Assembly: GCF_021018895.1 (NCBI RefSeq)
Contig: NC_079372.1
Coordinates: forward strand, 20,541,237 to 20,605,236
Source of the DNA: Seriola aureovittata
Taxonomy: Eukaryota > Chordata > Actinopteri > Carangiformes > Carangidae
Length of the DNA stretch: 64,000 nt
Direction of reading: 5' to 3'
The position numbers were made by a program, and so were the translations under genes. Shown here in pieces: positions 1-12,540 of this stretch. Every line of letters starts with the position of its first letter. The stretch's first letter is position 1. The notes beneath the pieces are model-generated. The model was not told the origin of the DNA. It saw nothing but the letters and a program-made list of their open reading frames with translations, and did not search any database.

Positions 1-1429
1 GGCCTCATATCCATTCATTTTCTCATTTTGTTGAACTTTGGTTTGTCGATTACTATATCACAGACGTTTTGTTGCGAAAATAAATCTACATCTGCCGCCG
101 TGTATGTACACTGGACTGACAGTGAGAGAATAATCATATTTAACAGTTTACTCTTACACTGATTCTGCATTTTTCTCACCTTCAGACTCCAGAACCGGCA
201 CCAGCACCAAGATACATGCAGCACATATACTTGTTCCATACTGTTTACAGTATATAATCATCTAGGGAGATATTGATGTTTGGCCATAACTGTGATTGAT
301 CGTCCCAAAGAGTAACGGTGTCACTCGCAGTGGGCGACATGTTTATCGTTGCTTTGTTTTAGGGGGAGTGCAGAGAGTCACATTTCACGTATAAAGTACA
401 TGTCTGCACCGTGTCAGCTGACTCTAGAGTTGGGTTCAACACGTCTGTGTAATTTAAACAAATGGTAAAAGACGCCATCAATTGAGCATCAAGGGGGGCT
501 TGAAAAGTCATGATTTAGTCCAATATTTCACTTTTGTGCTGCACTCAGTCACCTCCCCCCCCCTTCACTCACAGAGCTGCAGGAGAAAGAGTAAGTGAGG
601 AAATTGAAGGCAAAGGCTGTTATATGTAAGAATCCCCACACCACACTTCCTGATTTATTTTGTTTGCTCTCCCCCGACTCTTTTCCCTCGCTTACCTCTC
701 CGTTCCCGCTCACTCATTCTCCCTCTCTCGATGTCTTTCTCGCTCTCCCTTCACAATTATCTCTTATAGCCTGTGAGGTGATTAATGGGTTTCATTTGAC
801 GTCCTCTCCTACCCTTCGCCAAGCACCAACAAATAAAACCAGGGCCCAACACACAAATTGTCCCTCAGAAGAGCCGTAAAACTGGGGGGAAATACGGGGG
901 CTGCAAAGACAATGAAGCAGAGAGATCTGGCCTTTGGAAAGAAAAACATTTGCCGAGGAGCGGCCTGGAACGATTTCCTCTGTAGCCTCCCTCCCCAGAG
1001 AAATCCCCCTACTGCTAATCTACAGTTATTGCTACTGCCGACGGCAGTCTCCAAATTAAAGAAGGAAGGGAGATAAAAAACACTTAGACCTTATCGTCTC
1101 TCCTCTACTTGTTGTTATAAACACTTTTCATTTCCTGTTCGTTTTTTTTTGGGGAGAGACCTTGCAGGTGGCGTTTTTTTTAGCGAGTCATAGGTTTAAA
1201 TTTTCTGAATTAGAAAAAGCAGACCTCATTGACTCAGATTTAGAGTTGGAATTTGTTTGTTTTTTAAAATAACAGTTTAAAGTTTGTTAAACCTCAGTCA
1301 TTTCCACGGATACAACCTACAATCTAAGACTTTGACCCAGTAATCCATCTCAGGGGGTTTTAAATAGTTCTGAATTAAAACATGAAACATGAAAATCAAC
1401 TTCAGGTCAGTTTGTTAACTTTCTTCTAG
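1..1429. other. Intergenic, no gene recognised
   Basis: No supported gene, RNA gene or recognisable mobile element. Open frames here are short and lack domain-like composition. The stretch holds a short C-run near 556-564, a pyrimidine-rich block at 650-760 and T-runs at 1143-1180. It lies about 20 kb upstream of the ajap1 first exon. Confidence 0.5.
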
Positions 1430-2010
1430 GAGCTTTCAACCCCCTCACAGTCTTCATCGGCAGATCGTGCTCATCCCTGTACATGGGTTTAGAAGGGTTA
1501 CAGTTTTACACCCTGTACGCCACCACATGAACGGTCCCCAGAGAAAGAAACCTCTAGCGCCACCTGCAGATCAGAGTTTTCACTAATCCTTTCACATATT
1601 TCAACATCTACGTCCTCTCCAGACATTCATGGTCCCCAGAGAAACAAATCCTCACAACTCTGGTGACGCGAGCATCAGGTTCACGACTTTGAGTGAAATG
1701 GATTGCTGTGAGATTTGGTCGGCCGACACTCATTCATGTCTGGATGAGTTTGAAATCTTCTGACTTTTTTTGATCAAGTACCTGAAAAACAAATGACTTT
1801 CCCGTCAGTCTTAGCTGCGCTTTATTTTTTTAATGCTAACTAGCATGCTAACAGGTTAAAGTAAGATGGCAGACATGCTAAACATTAAATCTGTTTAATC
1901 GCGTTTGTTAGCTTTGTCATTCTGAGCGTGTTAGCATGCTAACGTTAGCATCTAGCTAAAAGATGATGAATTTTAATGCAGAACTTTCTGGTTGTTGGTA
2001 GCACTGTTAG
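1430..2010 (+). repeat. Interspersed teleost repeat with AGCATGCTAAC end
   Basis: I recognise this as a decayed copy of a high-copy fish repeat. The diagnostic segments are a duplicated phrase around 'CATG..GGTCCCCAGAGAAA' at 1528 and 1629, 'AGCGCCACCTGCAGATCAG', 'GGATTGCTGTGAGATTTGG', and a run of GCTAAC/GTTAGC words from 1838 to 1960. The family's class is not certain from the sequence. No target-site duplication was found, so the boundaries are approximate. Confidence 0.6.
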
Positions 2011-4014
2011 CACTGTCACAGTCAGAGTTGTGAAGAGCTCTACATGTGAGTCATGTAGACGATTTTCATGACTCACAGCTGGAGAACTTCTACGGCTGAA
2101 AAGTTTACTTCAGCTCTCAAGGTGCTTTCAGGTAACGACCATCCACTCGACAAAATTACAACCTCTGTCAGTGGAGCTGAAACACAAAACATAATGTGAG
2201 GTTTAAATCAGTTCTCTTGTGGCTTCTGTTTCCAGCAGCTATGGCGACATGTTTTGTTAACGGCCGTGAAGCATTTTAAATTCCCGACCTCTCTGACTGG
2301 CTTCTTCACAGCGGTGGCGTTTGAGGCTCATGGATATTGCAGTATTTCGAATCACTGACCATGACGAACAAAACGTGATTTCTGAAATAATTAAAGCTGG
2401 TGACCATGACCATCTTGAGGATATTGTTTAAAAAAAAAAAAACAGAAGAAGATTGAAATATAAACGGAGAAAAACATTCGCAGCTCCCTATGAATTGTGG
2501 GTGATTTTTCAGACAAAATGTGGTGAAAATCCATGAGGCCCCCTCCCGCACTTGATTAATTGTGGATTCGTAGGCACCTGGCCCCCTGGACTTTAGAGAT
2601 GCAGGTGCAAGACGAGACTCGGACATTTGGATTCAGCTGTGCTCGGATAAACAAACCGGCACCAAAACATACTTCCACTGAAGCCTGAAAGCAACGATGC
2701 TTCAATACCAAGCATCACTTCAGTCCTTTCTTATCCAACTTATCCAACAGCTTTATTGCATGTGGAGTGCCTCGTGAATTAATATCAATTCCAAGCATTT
2801 CTCTCCCTGTGTACCGTTAGACTGAGGTGAGCATTTCCTTCTTGCTCTAGGCCATTTACAGCAGGCTTATCCACGAGGCATTGTGGGAAATGCCAGCCAA
2901 TGACATTCAGCCCAGTAAAGGGTACATCAGTCCATCTGCTTTGCGGTTCACAGCTGTCTGACCACTTACCGAACGCTGTGTGGGCATCATTACGTTATGT
3001 TCGCTGTCCTTCTGACAAGCGGGACCCTATGTGAGACAGATGCAAAGGGAGCCCTGAGGTCATCCAGGAGTGGAAGTACGAGAGAGGAAAAGGACAAAAC
3101 TATCCTGTCACGTCGCTGCACCGCGCCCGCTGCTGCCCAAGAAAGAGTCCCGACTCGCCGTAACAGCATCAGCATATACATGCAGCGTGACATTTAAGTC
3201 ATACCCAGTGTCTTTTCATCCGTGTCTTTTTGTTTCCCTGAACGGATGATCAAGTGCCGTTAACATGCAAACAGGAAACCAGCAGTGATGCAACCTCCTT
3301 AAAGTTTGCAGATATTTAGTTCCCAATTAGCAAATGGTAAAAACAAAAACAACCCTCACTCACAGCCGCAGCAAAGGTATTCAGCAGGAGTGGATCTCCA
3401 ATCAGCAAAGTGCTGGAGTACACCACAGTGTTTTACATTAAGGAAACTGAAGCAATGTGTAAGTAAAGAGAGATATAAATCATTCACACCACCCGTCTTG
3501 AAACCTCGAAGGAATCTATCACAGAGTGCGGAGTGGGACGGCGGTGTCTGAGGGAGCTTTACAAGCCTTTCAATAAACATGTAAATAATTTTGAGAGCGT
3601 CGTTAGGAGCGGCTCGCACTCTTGATCTCAAATCAATGGATTGAGGATAAATGAAATGCCGCAGAGAGGGGCAGGAGTGAGTGGAGGAAGAGGGAACTGG
3701 ACTGAGGCAATATTACAAGGTGATTAAAACAGTGTCTCTGTGAATTGCTACACTGGGAGGCTGGAGCACAACGAGGAACATGGCAGAAAAAGGCGGGAGG
3801 CCAACTTTTAGTCTTGATTTGTTGAGGAAGAAAACACTTTCTTTTTTTTTTCCAGAACGTGAAGATTTCAGCTTTTACATTTTAGTGTTGTTAAAAATAT
3901 ATACATTAAATTTATATATCTATATTTTTTTTACCAACGCTAAAATATATTTCTCCAATAAAAGTGAAAGTTGTTCACTCAAATATAGAACATAAAAACG
4001 GCAACAACTACAAG
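2011..4014. other. Non-coding, mostly unique sequence
   Basis: No gene can be supported. The part from about 2690 to 2990 is free of simple repeats and has the mixed, motif-rich look of conserved non-coding DNA. It includes GGCATTGTGGGAAATGCC at 2877-2894, which holds an RBPJ-like GTGGGAA core inside a short palindrome. The rest is ordinary A+T-leaning sequence. Confidence 0.4.
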
Positions 4015-4330
4015 GCATCTGTCGGGTGGCCAATTTCTTTTTGGTTTGGTGAGTTTGGTCGTGGTAAACACAGAAAACATTTAAAAAACGAAAGGAATCT
4101 TTCTTTTCTCTAAAAACATAGACTAAAGATATGGTCTCGCATTTTTCAAAACAAAAGAAAATCCATTCCTCTCACTAAAAGCGCTGCTTCAAAGTAACAA
4201 ATACTTCATAGAAGTGTAGTGGAGTAAAAATCATAAGTTTCCAAAGAAAAAAAATACTCAAGTAAAGTACATATACTTGAAAAACATACTTAAGCACTCA
4301 AGTAAATGTCCCTCATTACCGTCCACCTCT
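4015..4330 (+). repeat. Interspersed repeat of the AAGTACTCAAGTAAA type
   Basis: This shares a run of matching blocks with 45180-45430 in the same orientation: a TTTGGTCGTGGTAAACAC-like segment, AGACTAAAGATATG, CGCATTTTTCAAAA, ACTAAAAGC-CTGCTTC, and a terminal part rich in CTCAAGTAAA and TACTT. The terminal part is typical of a very abundant fish repeat that reads 'AGTACTTGAGTAAA'. The class is not assigned here. The right edge is near GTCCACCTCTG. Confidence 0.6.
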
Positions 4331-7300
4331 GTGGGACACTCACTAGTTCATAATACTCTCGTACTTTTTAGGTGTTTATCCACATTTTCCAGCCTCTTGA
4401 CAAGCAGCACACAGTGATCACCAGTTTCAACCTGTGTATACTGTGAATACAAAGTCTTTACAGGCTGTTTCTGACGTGTTGAGAGGAAGCACATTTGGCT
4501 TCCCTCTTTCCACTGGATTAGATTAATCTGATTTGAGCCCTGCGATGAATCTTATTGGATTTTTGACCCTCGTTTTCATTTGCGGTGGAGTAACACGGCA
4601 GACGAGGACTGAATGGGAAAATAGGTGTGGAGAGGAGGGGCAAGACGAGATCAAACCGCACAACACAACCTTAAATGCCCGCCTGGAAATCCAGAACGAC
4701 TGAATGTGTGCTAAATCTGCATTTACCCACGAGACATAACGGGGGGCATTAGGACAGAAAAAGCAAATTATTATGTTTGTACAGCGAAATCCTTTGAATT
4801 GCAGATGAAAGCAAGTAAAACCTATTAACTGCCTCATAATACGCTGGTGGCACACAAGCTCTTATCAAAACACACTATTATTCAGCCCCCGGCAGACAAT
4901 AGCAGTGGTATGGTATGGCCGGGTATGTTACAAGGATGATTGCGGCTTTTGCTTCAAGGGTCCTGTTCTTTCCAAATGTCATATTTGTGTAGCGTGAGAG
5001 GAGAAAAAGAAAAGTTTATTGCCGGAGTGTCTATTTAATCCATGTGCTGACATTTTTTTTTTTTTTTTTATTGCTCAGCAGCAAAGTGATTTACACCGTC
5101 CCAGTGGTGCAGCCCGAGGAGTAATACCATCAGTTTGCCCTAATTCAGTTTCAGTGTGACAAACCTCTCACGCTGGGTAAACCCATTCCCTCTGATCACC
5201 TCGCTGCTTAAGTGGCCGGCATTAAGGAGGGAGGTGGGAGTGTGCGGCACGAAGCCCACTGTCCCGAAGTGTCGTCGCGACAGAAATTTCTCAAGTCAGA
5301 TTACTGTCAGGAGCTGAACTGTTCCAACAGCAAGAAGGTCAGACTCACAGTGGCTTCAGTCAATACGAACACACAATCTCTTAATTTCATGCCACTAGAA
5401 CTGAGTGCGGTCCATGTCGTCTTCAAGGGGAACGACACGTCAGAGTCAGTTCACACTTCTTGGGGAAAAAGCTGCATAAAAGAGAGCGGCATGAACCAAT
5501 CGACCGATCGATTCAACAAAATTGATGAGAAGTCCTTAAAGGGGCTTTTTGTAAGGTCATGGTTTTACTGTTTTATTTTGTGTCTCTCACATGTCCTCTC
5601 GTTGCAGATCCATCACATTCTGCCCCTGCTACTGTGATTATCTACCCCACCCTGATTGGCTTCCCCTTCCTCTGTGGAGTGCAGTGTTGATGATTTGCTT
5701 GCCTCCTGGACCTAGATTTTGTGGACTGCTTATCAGTTTTGGTCGCCTGCCTTCCCACACACCCAACCCTTTTTGTCAAGTAAAGAGATTTGAACCCATG
5801 AAGTTTTTTCTGCCACAGACGTGGTTTCTTACCGGGAGCAGGTGGTGGTGATTGTCACTTCACAAGAGGTTTTAATACGTCCTCTGAGCAGCGCTACGTC
5901 TTCAGGGCAGATCGGAGGCTACAGTGAGTCGCTATGGGGAAGTGACGAGGCTCGCTAGTTAGCATGCTAACTTCAGTAGAAGAAAAGACGAGTAAAGGTG
6001 AGTAAAAGAATGAAGTTCGATGTTTCTTCTAGGTAAGTAAAGAGCTGCTAATGCTATCGTTAGCTATGTAGCATTAGCAAAACTTACAAATAACTTCTTT
6101 AAAATCTAAAAATTTTCCAATTCCAGGACGACTGGGGACAACTGCATCTGCTGATGAAGACCATGTCATGTGATCAAAAGCTGCAGCTACTAAATGGAAA
6201 TTTCTATTCAAATGTATCTCACCTTTATCATGGACAAACCCTCACCCAGAACCAGATGTGATGTCTCAGACTGCTGCTCCCCCCGAGACGTTGAACAAAT
6301 ACATTTTTTAGAACAAATGCCTTGTTCTTAATGTTGGTAATATCTCCTCATCGTCTGGACCTTTTTTCTGTGAGTTAAAGCCGGTCCTTTATCGGCTTTC
6401 CTTCCAGATTGCCAACAACTCATACTCTGCGGTCTGCACACTTATGCCCCCCCCCCCCTCCATAGATATCTCATCCTACTTAATACCAAAGCCAACCATG
6501 TGTGATATTGGCTGTGCCGGCTCTCCAATGGCCACAGTCCACCCACTGCACTCCAGCAGTATTTTTGCTTCACCAATAGTCAGGAAGCCGTGGTTATTCT
6601 GGCTCAAATTTTCTTACGAGAGGACGGTGCTTTTTCTGGCTGACAGGCGCACAGAAGTGACTCGAAATAAATCAAATTACCCTCGTGGTCATGCTGGTCA
6701 TCATGCTCTGTTTCTCAAGATGGAGGGGAGGAGTGTGTCTTCTCTGACTTCATCCCAAGTTTCTAGAAAGAAAAGAAAAAGAAACATGCCTGTGGATCCT
6801 GCTGTACTTTGTTTAGTCTTTGTCAACAAGGTGCGATGAGGAATTGAAGTTTAAGCTCCCGGTAAAGGCTGATGTTACTTGCGTGGAAGTGTTTTTATGG
6901 TCCTCCTGGTAACATAACATGGTCGATCAAACAAGAAAAACCCTCCTGCCAGAGGTGAATTTTCTGCAGACATCCAGACCTCTCCTTGAAGCTACTGTAT
7001 AGATTATGCTTCTCCCTCCAGGCTTTTATCCATTGTCCCTGCGCAGCGGTGTTACCATTTATTACAACAGCCCTTTTTTTCCCGCCTAGATACAGGGGGG
7101 GAAAAATGTGCAACTCTTGTGACCTGGGAAAACGGAACAAGGGTATTTCTCTGCACTTCCGTCAGCGCTATCGACCGATCAATTAGAACGCTCTTTCCCT
7201 CAGTGGCACAGTTTCTGCTTTAAGTTATGCCCCCCCCAAGTATGCCTGTTCTCTGTTCGTGTTATGCTTGTTTCCATAGCAATGACTCCCATGCTCCCAC

Positions 7301-8956
7301 AATCTCGACTTCCAGGTAGGCACTGCCGGGGTGACGATGCTTCAATGAAGAATTTCTCATCATTACAGCTCCTCTGCTAGGCTAAAGAGAAATATTCTAG
7401 CAGTAGGTCAGTTGTCCTTGAGTGTGCTCCAATAAATTTCCATTGATATCTTGTCGAGAGGCTCAGGCATTAATATTTGACATAGCAGAGGGGCTTCATC
7501 CTCATGTCTCTGTGTTGAGCTGAGTAAAAAGGGTCCAAGCAGAGGAAACAGACTTGGCAGCATCACATTTCCACACAAGGCGATGCTTTGGCTTTTTTAT
7601 ATTTATTTCGTTGTCTAACTACTGGATATTTTTTTGCATCCTCTGGGCTCAGACAACACGCTGCTTAACCAGAATTAAGCTCCCACCGCTAACACAAATT
7701 GAACATTTCTTCAAGGTCAGCTCCCCACATTTCACATCACTGCACCCCCCCCCACCCCCCCACCCCCCCTCCTTTCCTCATGTCTCCGCTGACGTTGCTC
7801 AAATTCTAACTGATTTATCTGGCTGCCTTTGTATGATTCAACAAAATGACACAATATCAGAAGCGGCAGAGAGCCAGAGGAGGAGAAAAAGGAGCAGCCT
7901 TTAAAGCTGTGCATTAAAACAATAAGCTATCGCAGGGTCTGTGTGATGTTTATACAACGTGCCTCTTTTCTTTTTGGGACAAATCGTTTCCCCTTGTGCA
8001 TGGAGAACACTTGCAGCCAGAATGCACAGGAATAAGGGTCTTGCAGCGAGTCAATTAGCAAATCGAGCTTGATTTAATGCTCCTGCCACCATCTAATCAT
8101 GTAAAACACTCGAGCGCTGTGGTGATTTATCATGTGCCAATCTTTCCTACTTCTGGCGAACACCACACAGTGTGTGAAATGGATTGAGTCACTTTCTTGT
8201 TTTTGTTTTTGTTTTTTTGTTTTTTCCCACTTATTCCAGGCATATGTCTGTGGCCACACGTCGGTGCCAAATGAAAGAACCCCAGTCGGTTTTCTTAGGG
8301 AAACATATGCTGGTGGTTCAAAGGCAACAATTGTTCATGTGTTCAGTTTCACAGTCTTCTCGATCTCAACTTTTCCCTTTCTCTTCCCATTCTTGCCTCT
8401 TTTTGTTTTGTTTTGTTTTTTGTTTTTTTTGCACTCATTAAAATTAGTTTAATTCCTTCTGAAGAGCAAGAAGTTTTCCGGCAGCATCAAAGTTGCAACT
8501 CGAGGGTGTCGGTCTGAACTTGTTTCCCCTGTCAGGCGGATATTTGAGCAGCGTGTGTGACTTCACTACAGCTGTGTGAAAAGCAGACGAGAGAGTTGAA
8601 AAGTAGTGCATCAAGTAGATACTGGCTGTTACAGACAGGCAGAGCAGGTGAATAGGTACATTTTGTAAATGTGCAGCTTTTCCCTTCCTCCTTCAACATT
8701 CATCTTCAAGCTCTCTGTCAAGACAAAACTGCCATTTCTCTTTCAGACGTCTCCTCCTGCTCCTGAGCTGCACAATATAAACACACTGTGTTTCTCCTCT
8801 CCACATCATGAAAACCAAAGTGAATGTGAGAGGAAATATCAACAGAATAATAAAATCTGTGTCTCATCTATGAATTGAGAAGATATGACATCGCCCTGAA
8901 AACTGTTGAGAGGCCCTGGCCAGCGGCCCAGTGTGCTGACAGGACACCTTTGTCTG
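4331..8956. other. Non-coding, intergenic; possible regulatory islands
   Basis: No gene is supported. The longest open frames (for example 5212-5637 and 6444-6839) have no recognisable domain, poor coding composition and no convincing splice context. Simple tracts include T-runs at 5054, a C-run at 6448, a C-rich patch at 7745-7770 and T/G-rich patches at 8205-8225 and 8399-8430. Blocks at about 4860-5030 and 7370-7560 are repeat-free and could be conserved non-coding elements. That needs an alignment to other fish. Confidence 0.4.
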
Positions 8957-8960
8957 TGTT

Positions 8961-9009
8961 GTGTGTGTGTGTGTGTGTGTGTGTGTACGTGTGTGTGTGT
9001 GTGTGTGTG
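8961..9009. repeat. (GT)n microsatellite
   Basis: About 24 GT units, interrupted once by an AC (GTACGT). On the opposite strand it is (CA)n and gives a spurious His-Thr open frame. Confidence 0.95.
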
Positions 9010-9504
9010 CATATCTAATGGCAGAAGATGATTGGAGGCGGTTCTTCCACAGATCTCTTCGCTCGTGGACCCTGTCTGTCACCAATAATGTCACAGAACC
9101 AATGTCGAGTAAATCCTGAGGAAATATTGTGAGGTAGATGCACTGAATAACATTTTGAATTAAAGATAATAATTAAAAAAAAAAAAGCAGCGCAAACCTG
9201 CTTTTCATCTTAAAATTTAGTCTGATCTCATTTGAAAATATGACAATTTATAAGAAAATGAGAGGAGGTTATGTTTTCACACGTCAGCAGGATTATGCAA
9301 AAAGTACTGAAGCAGTTTGCAGCAAACTCAGTGGAGGGGTGGGGGATGGGAAAGGGAAGAGTCCGTCACATTTTGGTGCTGATCCAGTTAAAGTTTTGTT
9401 TTTTATCACCAACATAAGAGATAGATGAAAATGTTGAAAATTGCTCTATTTCTCAGGAAGTACCTTGCCTTTCATAACTCCTATACATCATTTACTACAT
9501 ATAC

Positions 9505-9512
9505 ATAATAAG
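9505..9512. repeat. Left 8-bp target-site duplication of hAT-like element
   Basis: ATAATAAG immediately precedes the element and is repeated exactly at 10320-10327 after it. Eight base pairs is the duplication length typical of hAT transposition. Confidence 0.85.
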
Positions 9513-10319
9513 TAGGGTTGGGCATCGTTTGGATTTTAACGATTCCGATTCTCAATATTGATTCCTGTTCTAAACGATTCTCGATCCGATTCTTTGAGGT
9601 GCAGGAGAGAAAAAAAAAACAAGAGAATTTTCTCATTTGAAAAAGCCTTTAAACAGGCCATTTTTATTTATTCACATTGTCAGTTGACTTGACACAATTT
9701 AATTTGGTTGCTGTACTGTAACTAGGGTATTCTATTAGAACTTATTAACTGTAACTGTAAAACTGAATTCTGCTGAAATAACACTACAAGTTGGCAGCAG
9801 TCTAAAAAGCAAAGAGCTGCAGCCCAGGTGGATGTATATGAAACAAAGTAAAACAAACTCAAACCCTGGCGCAGTCGTGACAAATCAAAAACAGTTCTTG
9901 GTCAGGAAGATTATCATGTCTGCCTTCTCAGGCAGTAAGCACGACCGTTCCGCACAGGTTGTGTTTCCTGCAAGTTTAAGTTTAAGTTTTATACCATGCA
10001 GCACGCGAAGGTGTTTTGTCATGTTCGCTGTGCATCCTCCTTTGGCAGAAATAAGTTTACCTCGGGTGTTGCACTGTGCGAATCCTTCCTTTCTTAAATT
10101 AAAATTAAGCCAGACTTTCGAGCGGCGTTTGCGGTCCATGTTCAACAAGTGATGTTTAGCGGAGCACGCCGAGCGGAGTGATACAAACCCCGAAAACAAA
10201 CTAGTTCGGGCATTTAGGAACCGAAAAAAGAATCAAAATTCAAACATCTTCTTAACGGTTCCGGAACCGGACGTTAGGAACCGGTTCCTATGTGGAACCG
10301 GTTCTCGGTGCCCACCCTA
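9513..10319 (-). mobile_element. Non-autonomous hAT-like DNA transposon, 807 bp
   Basis: The element starts TAGGGTTGGGCATCG and ends CGGTGCCCACCCTA, an imperfect terminal inverted repeat of about 14 bp. It is bordered on both sides by the same 8-bp word, ATAATAAG. Both ends also hold internal inverted sequences (CGATTCCGATTCT near the left; GGAACCGG words near the right). The minus strand encodes a degenerate BED-type zinc finger but no catalytic hAT transposase core, so the copy cannot mobilise itself. The intact duplication suggests an insertion young enough for the ends to be undisturbed, although the ORF is decayed. Confidence 0.85.
9885..10199 (-). pseudogene. Truncated transposase N-terminus with BED zinc finger
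   Basis: A 104-residue open frame inside the hAT-like element. Its middle reads like a BED finger: SKVWLNF, then AQCNTRGK, then KGGCTANMTKHLRVLHG. Established BED fingers use C-x2-C followed by H-x4-H or similar. Here the first Cys and the His pair are present (KHLRVLH), but the second Cys position is Arg (CNTR), so metal binding is probably lost. No RNase H-like transposase domain or C-terminal hAT dimerisation region follows. I read it as a remnant of the DNA-binding N-terminus of a hAT transposase and not as a host gene. Confidence 0.7.
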
Positions 10320-10327
10320 ATAATAAG
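10320..10327. repeat. Right 8-bp target-site duplication of hAT-like element
   Basis: ATAATAAG, identical to 9505-9512. Confidence 0.85.
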
Positions 10328-11819
10328 TCATTTATGTTATCAGGCTACTTATAAGAGCGAGACAGACGTCTAGGGTTGTAGGGTTGGTGGAGGTGAGTGC
10401 CCTTCTAGCTGCGTCTAACTGTGTAAATGGGATTGCGTGGGCAGTTTTCCATGTTAAAGTTGTACTACTGCAATTTGCTATTACACTGCCGTTAGACTGG
10501 GAGAACCGCGAGAGATGGATAAAAAAAAAAGCACAGTCCAAATCGATCGATCAGCGCATCAGAGGCAGAGATAGAGGCGGTTTTGGTGCAGTGGCCACAG
10601 CTGGTATTACACTGTCTGAAACACATATGGAATTAAACTTTATATATGGTGTCCAACTCTAATTGATTACTAATTTTAATTTAATGATTTTTACACACTC
10701 CTGACTTTTTTTTCCTGCAAAAACACAACAGAAGAAATAATGTGTTGGGAGGGTTGTTATAGATCCGGGTTATACACACACACACACTGTGGGTAATTTT
10801 CATGAGAATGAATGTGGCACCATCCTGGACGTTTTCATCTTTGTGTTATAAAAGCTCCTCCAGACTCTCGTAGGACACTTTCCAGCTGCTTTCAAAAGGC
10901 GGAGCAGTTCTCCTCATGACTGGGAAAAATGGATTGTCACTTCTTATGGATTGCCCGTGTCTTCTCACATCCTGTCTCTGTTTCCAGACGCTGCTGTACC
11001 ACACCTGTCCACTGCAGATTCACCTGACTGCACTTGTCGTCAGCCAACTCCCCACACAGCTGTTCCTCATTTGCTCATTAGCTCCTCAGTAGGTCCAGAG
11101 AACAGCGTCCCGCCCGCCTGTTTATGCTGTGTAACTGATGTCGTGTTTGAGCTTTTCTTGTTTATCATATCAGACTCGCTGCTTGTGGATCATCCTGACT
11201 CAACTCCCCCATTAAAAGCCATGTCAGCCCAGCGAGTACAGAGCCTGTTACCTAACTCGACCCGCTCTGTCCGTCCACCACCAGCATTAAATGGCCTCAA
11301 AGCAAACACAGCCGCAGCCAGTAGTTCATTTATATTTAACCAAGTTCAGACGACAACATGCAGACACACTGTATCTCAGCACCATACCTGTCTATTTCCT
11401 TCTATTGAGGCTGAGAGAGTCGTACTGCACAACCTAAGAATGAATGAGCCACTGTAATCAACATACAGTACATCGTGCAATATAGGAGGCTGGGTTGCTG
11501 AAATTATGTCTGATTCACCCAGCAGGCAGCAACATTATACACAGTTGAACCAGAAAAGACATGGTCATGAATTTAAATCTTTTTTAATTCTATGTTTAAT
11601 ACATATGGCGTGTTGTATATAATTTTAAACACCCTCCACTAACATGCAATCAAGTAAACAGCTCTCCAGCACAGTGGAATTGTTTAACCCAGTGGTTTTT
11701 GTAATTGATCGAATTACACTGTCAGGCCGACATGTGGCTCCCTCCACAGACACTTTACACAGAGAATTACATCATACATTCATGGCATGAACCCCACTGA
11801 CACCCCATCCATGTTTACG
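10328..11819. other. Non-coding, no gene recognised
   Basis: A 168-codon open frame spans 10951-11457 and begins just after a TGTCTCTGTTTCCAG acceptor-like sequence. It has no recognisable domain, begins with a GTG-type codon and has Ser/Pro/Thr-rich low-information composition, so I do not call it a gene. A short (CA)n lies at 10776-10788. Confidence 0.4.
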
Positions 11820-12310
11820 TTGAGCAGCAACACTGAAGTGCTGCAGTTCCTCTAATGGCCACTAGAGTCTGGCTCCAACAGTGAGTCAGTCCCCATAGAC
11901 TCCCATGTTAAAATGTCCAACTTTACAGCAGAAATAAACATGTTTACAGTCTGGTACAAAAACTGTTTTGGTCTCTAGAGCTAATTTCCTCTTTCATGAC
12001 ACCTGTTTATATAACTTAACTGTTTACATTTTATTAAGGGATAAAGTTATGGAGGATTGGGGGCGTGGCCTCTTTGAGTAACAGGTGGGTTAGCGTTGGT
12101 TGCCACAATCCGACATGCACCGAAGTCTCAGCTCCACACACGCCCCTCCTCTTATCTTATTTTTGGATTAACTGGGAGTTAGGAGGCGGAGTCAGGCACC
12201 GCCAAGATGGCGACGGCGGAGCAGCTCATTCTGAGCTTCAACCCCTCTTCAGAAACCTGTGGGAGACGTCACAGAGGCTACATCCATCGTTATTTATAGT
12301 CTACAGTTTA
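11820..12310 (+). repeat. High-copy percomorph repeat, + orientation
   Basis: This contains the phrases AGAGTCTGGCTCCAACAGTG, CCCCATAGACTCCCATGTTA, AACTTTACAGCAG, TCTAGAGCTAATTTCCTC and, further on, CGCCAAGATGGCGACGGC and AACCCCTCTTCAGAAACC. These mark a repeat I recognise as widespread in percomorph fish. A reverse-oriented copy lies at 28105-28470. Its class is not assigned. Confidence 0.7.
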
Positions 12311-12364
12311 TATTTAAGTGCCCGACCCCTACATCATAATTACGATGTTAGATGTTAGATCGCC

Positions 12365-12540
12365 TTAAACTTGTGTTTATTGTTGTAACCATGACGACAA
12401 AGTTCCTCTAGCCTTAAGTGTTTATGTTAACCCAAACCATGATTTTTCTTTACACCTAACCAGATTATTTTTGTGCCTAAACCTAACCAAACCATTACTG
12501 CAGCACTGTCACATCATTCAGGGGTTAGTTATTTATTTTT
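12365..12540 (+). repeat. Fragment of the GTAACCATGACAAC repeat family
   Basis: A partial copy of the family seen at 14240-14575 and 39331-39665. It shares TTTATTGTTGTAACCATGAC followed by GACAAAG, then 'AACCCAAACCATGATTTTTC' and 'CCTAAACCTAACCAAACC'. It carries one RFX-like word at 12385-12398. Confidence 0.55.

Noticed and set aside
5212..5637. A 141-codon open frame on the + strand
   Set aside because: It begins with GTG, has no domain or coding-like composition and is not supported by splice sites.
10951..11457. A 168-codon open frame preceded by an acceptor-like sequence
   Set aside because: It lacks an ATG start and any recognisable domain, has low-information Ser/Pro/Thr composition and no donor or partner exon. 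Chance is more likely.
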